Source of the DNA: Wolfiporia cocos
Taxonomy: Eukaryota; Basidiomycota; Agaricomycetes; Polyporales; Phaeolaceae
Direction: 5' to 3'
DNA: 64,000 nt
Assembly: GCA_029448655.1 (NCBI GenBank)
Contig: JACCLO010000012.1
Location: forward strand, 2,604,001-2,668,000
Part shown: positions 24,419 to 33,094 of the stretch, piece by piece
How the letters are laid out: every line of letters starts with the position of its first letter
Position numbering within the stretch: position 1 is the stretch's first letter
Made by a program: the position numbers and the translations under genes
The notes under the pieces: model-generated
Seen by the model: the letters and a program-made list of their open reading frames with translations, nothing else
Database searches by the model: none
What the model was told of the DNA's origin: nothing

Positions 24419-25135
24419 AGGGACTTCAGTCAATTATCTTAATCTGCCAACTGCTCTTCACTTAAGAAATGGCAGTTGCGAGCTAGGTTTGCACACAGAT
24501 TAATCTGCTAACTGTGGCAGATTAATCCACTGTGACAATAAAATGATAAGTCCAGGATTTTAACCAGAGGCTTCACCAACAGTGAGAATTGTGGTGGGGC
24601 ACATGCAATTACCAATTAAGCCATAGTGGCAACAATTACCTTTGACCAATCAAAAATATATATAATGCACATTTTACACACAATTTCCGCAAATCATCAA
24701 GGCAACTAACTGCTATGACAAGCATAAAGAAACTAATGATAGTGGCAGCTTGATTTGGCATGCCTGACCTGGAGCAACTCATAAAGGAAAAGCTGAATAC
24801 ACTGGAATCACAGGTCTTTAGAGGCAGATTCATTTGTATTTGTGTTATAGTAGATATTAAACTGAGAAAATGAAGTTCACAAAATACTCTATATATTGCT
24901 TAAAAGTGTGTGGTTTCCAGTTGCACTGTAGCTCAGTTGGCTAATGCATGCTGTGATACTCTTATTCTCTCCTGTGCTAAGGTCCTTGGTTTGAATCCTG
25001 GACTTATCATTTTATTGTCACAGTAGATGAATCTGCCGCAGTTAGCAGATTAATCTGCGTGCAAACCTAGCTCGCAACTGCCATTTCTTAAGCAAAGGAC
25101 AGTTGGAAGATTAAGATAATTGACTGAAACTCTAC
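24419..25135 (-). mobile_element. Foldback element HF4 with inverted loop
   Basis: Starts AGGGACTTCAGTC, ends GACTGAAACTCTAC, perfect 8-bp TSD GGTAATGG (24411-24418, 25136-25143). By its termini it lies like HF1 and HF3, but its loop (24636-24833 frame on minus) is in the opposite orientation. Left tRNA-like module strongly decayed; right arm keeps TAGCTCAGTTGGCTAA near 24930. Confidence 0.85.
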
Positions 25136-25768
25136 GGTAATGGTGGGGTTAGCAGCCTGTGATTGGGGTTCTGCCAGTGATCGGGGATGCTGTGGATATA
25201 GCCTGTGGTTGGTGGTCCTTGTAGACTAGGGCATGCCGTAGGTTTAGAGCCTCTGTAGGCCATAGTTTGTAATGTACATAGTTCGTGCCTGTAATGGCTT
25301 ATAGTCCGTGGTTGGTAATGACTAGGTGGCCAGTAATGGTGATGGTTCATGGAGATGGGAGGTGTTGGAGATGGATGGTTGGGTGGATGCAGTATGTGGT
25401 GGTCTCAGCCATGAGTCTCAAGTGGTTCTGCCTTGGTGCAATGAGTTGGGATGGTGAGCTGATGATTGTGGGGATGCTGTCAGTGTGTGGTTTGGCTGGG
25501 TCAGGGGTGCTGCCTGGTTCATCATGCTCAGCTGTACTCATATGGCTTCGTGACTGGGCTTTGGATTGGATGGTTGTATGTGGTGGTCTTGGACTAGGGT
25601 TCTAGGCGTAAATGGTGATGCTGGCAGCTAGTGTCTTGTGTGACTTCTACTAGCTGTGGTGTTGGGTTCCAGTATCAGGGTTGCTTCTAGAGGTGCTCTG
25701 GCGCTGATATGGTCTGGTTTAGTGTGAGCAGGGTCAAAAGGGTGACTACATCTAAAGGCTTTGAAATT

Positions 25769-26596
25769 ATCACGCGCTGTCATGAGAACCCAATAACGAT
25801 GCTCAGCCGTAATGCAATAACCATTGCACCAAACTAGAGTTTCAGTGCCACAGATGCATCTTTAAGGACACCGCAGATGCATCTGGGGCACTCTAAGTCA
25901 TCGAAATTAGGCACCCGTTAGTACCAAAATAAAGCATCATGAGCCGGGAATCGAACCAGGAACCATAAGACCTCAGCGGAACAGCAACTAAAACCACTCA
26001 GCTAAAGCAGCTGGTGAAAGGAAGATCTTGTGAAAATATATAGTCAGTAGTTGATATAATAACGATTGTAATAAAATTTAACATTCTGTCAGTAAGCTCA
26101 AGTGTTCCTTGAACACAGGATGCATCTCTTTAGTGATGTATCCCACAACCCATATATATCTGCAATGAGGTAAGGATGCTGTCATAAATTATTTACAGGG
26201 CAATATGGAACATTGCACTAAGGTGTGACTTGACAATCAACAGCTATGGTGATGAAAGGACATTAAATGGATCATATTAATGAGTATGTGACTTAGATAC
26301 CAAGACCATTTGGTGAAGTGGTACAGGTTGTGACTTTGCTGATCCCAGGTTAAGTGTTTGAGCCCTGCACAGGTATTTCTTGCACAGATGCATCTTATTT
26401 TATTCAGATGCATCTGTGCAGCACGCTTGGGTGTTGATATTGCTTAGAGTGCCCCAGATGCATCTGCGGTGTCTCTAAAGATGCATCTCCGGCACTGAAG
26501 TCCCTCCACCAAAAGGGCAGAATGCCAACTCTGTTGGCATCTGTGGGTCTCAGTACTTAAGCTATTACGGCACATGGTCGTGACGTGCTTGTGACA
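25769..26596. mobile_element. Unclassified insertion in LTR-2, host of HF5
   Basis: Bounded by GAAATT at 25763-25768 and 26597-26602 and interrupting the last bases of an LTR-2. It ends GCTTGTGACA, like LTR-2 itself, so it might be part of another LTR-2-related unit. Without HF5 only about 150 bp remain. Confidence 0.4.
25834..26505 (-). mobile_element. Foldback element HF5, different arms but same ends
   Basis: Starts CTAGAGTTTCAGTG, ends CACTGAAGTCCCT; TSD GCACCAAA/CCACCAAA (7 of 8). Arms carry repeated AGATGCATCT palindromes instead of the AGATTAATCT of HF1-HF4. Inside the left arm the minus strand reads TTAGCTGAGTGGTTTTAG and GGTTCGATTCCCGGC, an A-box/B-box pair of a different tRNA-like sequence; the right arm holds a poorer one near 26300-26370. 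No loop frame shared with HF1-HF4. Confidence 0.75.
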
Positions 26597-26618
26597 GAAA
26601 TTGGCTTGTGACAGTTCT

Positions 26619-29056
26619 ATAGCCGCATTGCTGACTAGGTCGTACATCGCAGTCATGTCATCATCACCAATTCAATTGATGTGATCTCCGGTTTCTCTAG
26701 GCGAAAAGTGAGTACATGATGTGCATCCCTCCCTCTAGCAAACACAGACCAATCCCGAAAGTGTGCATGCAAAGATAGAGACACAGCTACCATGAATATT
26801 GGGACCATCGATTGCGGATGCCACTCTTCAGCTGTACCATATCCTAGACTCCAGCACGTCGAATGCCTGTGTATAGCCGGAAATTGGACGAAGAGCTCAA
26901 ATTCTATCGAGACTCGGCTGGGGAAGAAAACATGCTTCTGATTCGCTCATTCAGGCCTCTGCTTCCAAAGGAGTCCCGCGGAATATGCCGTCTACATTAG
27001 CCCTGGTAGCGTCGCAACCCTACCAATGCCTCGTTTCAAGTTCTATCTACACAGCCTCGAAGCACGCTTCACAGCCTCATTGATTCCATAATTGATAAAG
27101 GCTTGACGAAGCGTACATTATGCAAGTTTGACCCACTACAATACTAATCATCAGCATTGTTACCTAGCGCGTTGCACTTTATGCAGAGGGAGATGTGCAT
27201 TAAGTGGCGCACTCAGCTTTCTCGGGTCCGCTGAATAAGCGCCTTAAATGCCGAGGTGCCGAAGGATGTGATCGGATCTACGATTGATAGCATTTCGTCG
27301 TTCACACCTTTCAGACACTCGGTTGATCCTCGCGGCAGGTGCGGTCGACCCTGGCTGCGGGTGCGGCCGACCCTGGCCGTGTTATAAACATAATTCACCG
27401 ACGGTCTAGATAATCAATGCTCAGCCACACAGACCCGGAAACATGCTGCAGCACAGCCTCTGCAATCCCGGCGGTCCAATAGGCTTGTTCGTGCGCCATT
27501 TACCTCATCAGTGCGTGTGTGTTCGTCGTGCATACTTGCCATCTTCCGCAGCTGCGTTCGCAAGCGGCCACCACGACACCGTTCCTCAACGTCGGCGCAT
27601 TTGGTAAGTCATAGCCTGGACATAGGTAAGAAACCACATGATAGCAACATGTCGATCCAAACATGTTCGATTATCTTCGATCTCGCAGTGCGGTAGTGGG
27701 GCGGTGAGAGGGGTGAAGTAAGCATTATGGCTCGGTGAGAGTCTTCTGCTCACTTTGCTCAATGAGCCGCAGCAGACTGTGTGCGTATGACGAGAACTCG
27801 TCGCCTGACGCTTCGTTTCCGGCCGGTGTTCTCCAGCCCATCAACACTTGCAGTGGATTATTATATGGTGTAGCGGACTGAGCGACCGTACGGGTTAACA
27901 GCGTGAGAGGTGCATTTTCTTTGTTCTGCTCTATAGCCGCATCCTTCACGAGTTTTGCCGCACGGAACATTGCCCCATTTATTATTGGTACGTATCAAGA
28001 CTTTCCAGATAATGTAGCGTTTATACTGCAAATGTCATAGAACCATCATGAACGACGATACACCTATACTCAGGGACATCTAGATTTCATCCATATTTAT
28101 GTAACAGTGTCCTTGGACTGATGCTTATGCCGTTGATGCTGTGGATAGTATATGTCAGGTGGATATCTCTCCTTGAGAACTCGACAAGTCCAAAGAACTC
28201 TATATCCAACGCCTGCGGATTGTGCGGTCAAAACTCTCGCTTGCGAAATCGTCCAGGAGATTAGCCTGCACGTTGTCTTCAATACACATTCTTCATCCCT
28301 CGTGGATAGGTTGTCATTCTCGTGCTGATGGGTCGTTTGATCCAGTCTCGACTCGGCAGGCTCATCCATGACATGCCAGTCATGATAACGAATGGCGGAG
28401 ACAACCACGAGGACCCAGACATCAAGCCAAAACCGTTGCGAAAATCATTCCGGTTCTAGACTAGAGCCTACACAAGACCTACCAATTATTAAGAGTGAGA
28501 TTACGATTACTTAGAGACCAAGTGAATCGAATGTGCTGTAACAGAACATGCAATGCCGCGTTGTACCACGACGACGCTAACACATGGCGAGGCAGTGCAT
28601 CGTGCGTCCCGTTGTCATACACATTGGTGCAGCGCTGACCGATCTCAAATTATGGCCATCCGTTGTAATCTGATATCTTCTGAATCGGTATCATTCCTTC
28701 TATCTATGGATCTCTGAATGTCTGCCGGGAGTTCAAATCATCTGCCCTTCTGCATACCTAGGTGCGGCGGCACTTTGCAGGCACAATTTTCATCGTTCGC
28801 AGCCTTAGCGTTGCGGGCAAATGTAGCCGTAGGGTTGACTGTGACGTAATCTCTCGTAACTTTCCTCATGGACGTCCGCACTGCCTGAGCGGATCATGCC
28901 CCCTACGCTGGCTTTGCCGCACGGCGTCCGTCGGCTTACTTTCGCGCTGAAATGAGGTTTTGCGGTGTATATAAGTTGGAAAATCTACCTCGACAGCACT
29001 CGCAACTTTCAATTTCTTTATAATCTCGTTCACACCTACTTGTCGCTCCACACACG
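26619..29056. other. Intergenic; weak minus-strand frames
   Basis: 26619-27292 is shared with the right copy. A short direct repeat (GGTGCGGTCGACCCTGG and a variant) is at about 27336-27380. Minus-strand frames at 27725-27970 (81 residues, MFRAAKLVKDAAIEQNKENAP...) and 28097-28408 could be exons of a small gene, but no family or second copy supports this. Confidence 0.35.
28968..28975 (+). promoter_or_regulatory. TATA box of the Ser/Thr-rich protein gene
   Basis: TATATAAG lies 82 bp upstream of the ATG at 29057; a matching TATATATGG box precedes the broken paralogue (about 19626). Conserved position in two paralogues supports a core promoter. Confidence 0.6.
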
Positions 29057-30193
29057 ATGATAGCGTCTGGCATGTTCGCATTGATTGCATTGGCGTGCAC
29101 CCTGGCCGCAAACGCAGGTACGTCCCACAACACCTATCGTGTCTTCGCGCAGACCACCCCATTTACACGAAATGCCTACGCAGCCGTCGTACCGCTCTCA
29201 TCGGCTTATACGACCGTTGTCGATGTCCCCACATCGATTGTGTCGGCTCCGGCATCGTCATTCACGACCATCGGCACGTCGGGTGGATTTTCCTCGCTTC
29301 CCATCCCTAGGTCCCATGAGTCGAGTGGGATTTACTCCTCGGTTGTCTACCCCAGCTCCTCCGCGGTCGGATCCATTGCCAGCTCCATTGCATTCCCCGC
29401 CTCGTCTGCCGTAGGGAGCTCCTTCACCACCGTCGTGGTCCCAAGCTCGACGTTCATTAGCGACTCGGTGTTCACCACGGTCGTGCCATCCGCTGTTCCG
29501 ACTGACAGGAGCAGCTTTATTGAAAGCTCAGTCGCGTCGTCCACCCCCACTATCGCCAGCGGCTCGATCTTCAGTTCGGTTGCATCTTCCACTCCCACCA
29601 TCGTCAGGGGCTCGGTCTTCAGCTCGGTTGCATCTTCCACCCCTACCATTGTCAGCGGCTCGATCCTCAGTTCTGTTGCGTGGTCCACCCCCACCTTCGT
29701 CAGCGGTTCGGTCTTCAGTTCGGTTGCATCTTCAACCCCTACCTTTGTCAGTGGCTCGGTCTTCAGCTCGGTGGCGTCGTCCACCCCCACCTTCGTCAGT
29801 GGCTCGGTCTTCAGCTCGGTGGCGTCGTCCACCCCCACCTTCGTCAGTGGCTCGGTCTTCAGCTCGGTGGCGTCGTCCACCCCCACCTTCGTCAGTGGCT
29901 CGGTCTTCAGTTCGGTTGCATCTTCAACCCCTACCTTCGTCAGTGGCTCCATCTTCAGTTCGGTTGCATCTTCCACCCCTACCATTGTCAGCGGCTCGAT
30001 CCTCAGTTCGGTTGCGTCGTCCACCCCCACCTTCGTCAGTGGCTCGGTCTTCAGCTCGGTGGCGTCGTCCACCCCCACCTTCGTCAGCGGTTCAGTCTTC
30101 AGCTCAATTGCACCCTCCTGCCCTTCGGCCGTGAGCAGCTCGGCTTTCAGCTCTGTGGTTTTCCCCAAGTCATCTGCCATTGCAAGCTTCTGA
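29057..30193 (+). CDS. Secreted Ser/Thr-rich tandem-repeat protein (mucin- or adhesin-like)
   Basis: 378 codons. N-terminal signal peptide (SGMFALIALACTLAANAG), then a Ser/Thr/Val-rich region, then 12 tandem 16-residue units of the type SSVASSTPTFVSGSVF (48-bp DNA repeat, about 29529-30107) and a degenerate thirteenth. Such composition predicts heavy O-mannosylation and a cell-wall, mucilage or surface role. There is no hydrophobic C-terminal tail for a GPI anchor (ends KSSAIASF). Units with GCGTCGTCC or GCATCTTC codon variants alternate, showing recent unit shuffling. The repeat leaves long open frames on both strands (29347-30180 minus; 29520-30134 plus), which are by-products. A broken paralogue is at 19711-21509. 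A GT...AG stretch of 35 nt after the signal peptide could be mistaken for an intron; the frame is open through it. Confidence 0.78.
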   Translation: MIASGMFALIALACTLAANAGTSHNTYRVFAQTTPFTRNAYAAVVPLSSAYTTVVDVPTSIVSAPASSFTTIGTSGGFSSLPIPRSHESSGIYSSVVYPSSSAVGSIASSIAFPASSAVGSSFTTVVVPSSTFISDSVFTTVVPSAVPTDRSSFIESSVASSTPTIASGSIFSSVASSTPTIVRGSVFSSVASSTPTIVSGSILSSVAWSTPTFVSGSVFSSVASSTPTFVSGSVFSSVASSTPTFVSGSVFSSVASSTPTFVSGSVFSSVASSTPTFVSGSVFSSVASSTPTFVSGSIFSSVASSTPTIVSGSILSSVASSTPTFVSGSVFSSVASSTPTFVSGSVFSSIAPSCPSAVSSSAFSSVVFPKSSAIASF

Positions 30194-31174
30194 GCGATGA
30201 TGTGTCGTGCTCAGCACTGTGGCAAGTGTAGTTCATCTCTTGCTTGTATTCCCCGATTTCTCACTTTTCCACAGAGCCCTTGGGTTTGTCTGCTGGATGA
30301 TACACTGGCATACTACTTGGGTAGTTATTCCGTCGTTCTGGTCCATAGAAGTATGTAATCTTTGAATTGGGTCACATACAACGTTCTGCAATCGTTATCG
30401 TTCGATTGCTTTCGTCGGTTAATGGATGCGCGAGTACATGTGAACTTCAACGGCTCATTTGACGCCATACACCAAATGTCTCCCAGAGCTGATTGTGGCT
30501 ACGAATGTTTTCATGACCGCCCCCGAGCTACATTCCATGTTTCTTACACGCTATGTCGCATTCTGTCTGCGGTACTGTACTCAGGAAGTGTAGGCTGCGA
30601 CTCGTATATTACGTTCGGCCAGGCACAGCCAAGATAGGTTATTAACCTTTTGAAGCTAGTGGAGGCGGTGGGGGTAAATAAATTCAATCCTTTATTGTGA
30701 ATTCTACAGAGTCAAGTTGCTACCGGTGCGTCTAAGGCCTGTCTCATTTCCCATGCACGTATTTGTGGCTGTGATAGTTCAAACGCCAAGGAGGACTTGT
30801 CCTATGCTTGGGACACGGAGTGCAGTACTCGCTATCAGGTGGAGACGTATCTCTAGGGGTACATAGTGTGCAAATGTGATGCTGGTATTCAATATTCAAC
30901 GTTCAAATCCTCGCCTTAGAGGGCTCATGGCCTTCCTAAAATTAGCTGACCTCGTTGTTTTACCGGTAAGCTTGAGGCTTGAGGCTTGAACTGTGATCAC
31001 GTCCGGCTGCTCAGTAACGTGCGTCTTTCACCAGCAACAAGTAATGCATGCAACGACGTCCGAAATTCAACGCTCGCACAGGAAACGGGCGCAACCCCTA
31101 TCAACCAGCGCTTGTGAGAAATACGCGAATATCCGTTGCGACAAACTGGCAAGAACAGCCCGCGTCCCGCACGC
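30194..31174. other. Intergenic, no gene seen
   Basis: Downstream region of the Ser/Thr-rich gene and of the convergent RPC40 gene. No supported coding frame. Confidence 0.5.
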
Positions 31175-32760
31175 TCATGCGTCCCTCATCGACACATCTC
31201 CGTCTCCGTCTCCTTGTCCTTGTCCGGCACCCTCCTGCTCGCCATTCGCGCCAGCGAGCAGCGCCACCGCTGCGCGGCGGATGTCCGCGATTTTGCTGCG
31301 CATCACTTGGATGGCCTCCGGGAGCAGCTCCTGTGGCGGGTACGGGCCCTCGGACTCCACCGTGTCTGGGTTGACCGAGAGCAAATGAGAGGACGCGAGA
31401 GGATTAGTTGAGAGGGTAGGCGAAGGGAAGGGAATAGGAAGGAACGTACAGATGAACCAGTCCCGTATGCGCTTCAGCTGGACGCACTCCTCGAACTCCT
31501 TGTGCCGGAAGACCTCGCGCGACATGCTCTCCTTGCGCATCGCGCGCTGGTCGATTGACACCTATGCGAGTAAAGACACGGCACCATTGACATCTTGCCA
31601 GGTGAGAGTAGGAGGTGCAATGGCGGACCTCGCCATTAGACCCGATTTGGACGACTCCTGGGCTGAAACACCGAGCGAACTTCTCTGCTAGATGTGGTGG
31701 CACGGGCTTTGAGGGGTTGAGTAGGATTAGGGGGTGAAGACGGTATGATGCCGTCGCTATACACAGGGCAGTGAGTCAGAGGATGCATGCGGACAATCAG
31801 GGGCAAGGCAGAAGCAGTCATTGCGATGCCTTAATGGCTCTCTAACTGACCCACAGGACTCCACTTGGCATGCTCCTTCCCAACACCCTTCACTGCGTGC
31901 AGTTCCATTTCAATTTGCTGGCCCGGCCGCAATTTCGCAAGGACAATGTTCTGTATGTCACGAGTCATAAGCAATATAGCCGATGAAGCCAAGGACATCA
32001 CGAGGAGATACCTTGGTGGTGGGGCCGGGAGGGTAATTCGCAGAACCCTCCGAAAGCACAGAGACCTGCTCGCCCGCCGGCCTGAAGATGAGATCTCCGC
32101 TTGTGACATACTCGTTAATATACCGCCGTGGTGCGCCCTTCTCGCGCGATACGCTTTTGTCTGCCTCGCAGGTCACATCGAGGCTATTGGTACGCCGCAC
32201 AGAAATGTAAGGGATAGGAGTAGTATGAGTGGAGCAGGGTCAAACAATGAGTACATGGAATGACTAGCGACGAACCTGAAGACGAGAGTGTTTCGATCAG
32301 TTAGTTTGCCTTCTTTATCCTCGTGAACAAACTCGAACAGTCTCGGGTTCACGTCCAATGGAACCAGATCCAGGCGGTGTGCGAGCACTTCGTCGTGAAT
32401 CACAGACGTGTTGTTATTCACATAGACGCGCTCGATGGCCACGGTAGGCACCTATGACAGCAACATATATTTAGGAAAATCAACGCCTAGCACAGTGTGC
32501 GGACGATATGCGTACCTCTGCGATCATGATGCGCTGGAATGCATTCGCAATAGATGCGTCGACACCAACGAGGTCGAATTCGATAGATCGTTGCGACAGA
32601 CGTTGCACTTCTACGCGCAATGACTATGACGAGTACAATCAGTTTTCAATCGCTCGTCGGCTGGGAGCGTGCAGCAATGGAGACGTACCTTCTCGAACTT
32701 GGCCAAATTCCAGCTGTGGTCCTCTCCAGGATAGTGTCCTGGGTATTCGGTGTTCTCATG
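31175..32760 (-). pseudogene. RPC40: RNA polymerases I and III subunit AC40 (RPAC1), 5' end damaged
   Basis: AC40 is the alpha-like subunit that dimerises with AC19 in Pol I and Pol III. Exons by GT-AG and frame: up to 32689, 32623-32516, 32451-32276, 32183-32012, 31950-31851, 31756-31629, 31561-31450 and 31365-31175. Spliced translation gives the family hallmarks in order: [77 protein letters not shown] and TVESEGPYPP. The N-terminal segment RRHINVHAEHVS (about 32755-32800) is one base out of frame with YPGEDHSWN, and a 220-bp LTR-5 sits directly upstream at 32801-33020 with no credible start codon between it and the neighbouring protease gene. The rest is intact. It is either a fresh pseudogene of an essential gene, a base-call error plus an LTR in the leader, or a gene using an unseen start. 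Confidence 0.82.
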
Positions 32761-32800
32761 TCAGAGACATGTTCTGCGTGCACATTGATATGGCGGCGTG

Positions 32801-33020
32801 TGTTGGAACATGGATTTGCTGCGGGGGAGCTTGCGCGTGCCTGAACGTTGTACATGCACGTCGGAAGTCGGATATCACGTAGCCGGATATGGTACGTCGA
32901 GGGGAAAACAGTATATAATAGCTCGATTTTCTGTACCGTACCTCACGCGATTGCCCTACGGGCATTGTTACGCCTGTGGACAAACGCGCTCGTCGCACCG
33001 ATGTTTTGATTGCTCTGACA
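32801..33020 (-). mobile_element. Very short solo LTR, family LTR-5, at the RPC40 5' end
   Basis: A 220-bp block, TGTTGGAACATGG to TGCTCTGACA, with a perfect 5-bp TSD GCGTG (32796-32800, 33021-33025). Closely similar to 23744-23960. The frame entering from the LTR on the minus strand (ATG at 32855) reads into RRHINVHAEHVS of RPC40, so the LTR could supply a start codon, although the downstream frameshift would stop it. Confidence 0.78.
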
Positions 33021-33094
33021 GCGTGGGTTAAGTACAGACGGGGGCAGCGACGAGAGGAGTGGACGTGGGGATCTGGAGAGGGGGTGGATGGCGT

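Larger units (their letters stand above)
24010..26613 (+). mobile_element. Solo LTR, family LTR-2, interrupted
   Basis: Starts TGACACATGC, ends GGCTTGTGACA, 5-bp TSD GTTCT (24005-24009, 26614-26618); the right copy is uninterrupted here (about 60981). Removing HF4 and an 828-bp insertion (25769-26596, bounded by GAAATT repeats and containing HF5) leaves about 1.05 kb, the family's normal length. Confidence 0.86.
1425..27292 (+). repeat. Segmental duplication, left copy (interrupted)
   Basis: Same-orientation homology to about 42850-61681. Matching blocks, left to right: 1425-1485 with 42852-42915; 1486-5900 with 44962-50420; 5940-9660 with 51982-55623; 9665-10300 and 10986-11712 with 56359-57738; 15643-17638 and 18223-18810 with 57739-60790; parts of 23660-24009 and 26614-27292 with 60890-61681. 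Between blocks this copy carries LTR-1, the nested LTR-2 pile, a TIR element at 17639 and about 5 kb (18.8-23.6 kb) that the right copy lacks. Confidence 0.9.

Noticed and set aside
14760..26370. Functional tRNA genes at the GGTTCGAATCC and GGTTCGATTCC motifs
   Set aside because: Acceptor stems do not pair and the modules sit in inverted transposon arms in several variants, so they are tRNA-like, not working tRNA genes.
29121..29156. Intron between the signal peptide and mature part of the Ser/Thr-rich protein
   Set aside because: GTACGT...GCAG would be only about 35 nt and the frame is open through it; normal introns here are 45-100 bp.
29347..30180. 277-codon antisense frame over the Ser/Thr-rich repeats
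   Set aside because: The 48-bp unit is a multiple of three, so any frame open in one unit stays open in all. The product is an artefact-like repeat and the sense frame has a signal peptide and TATA box.
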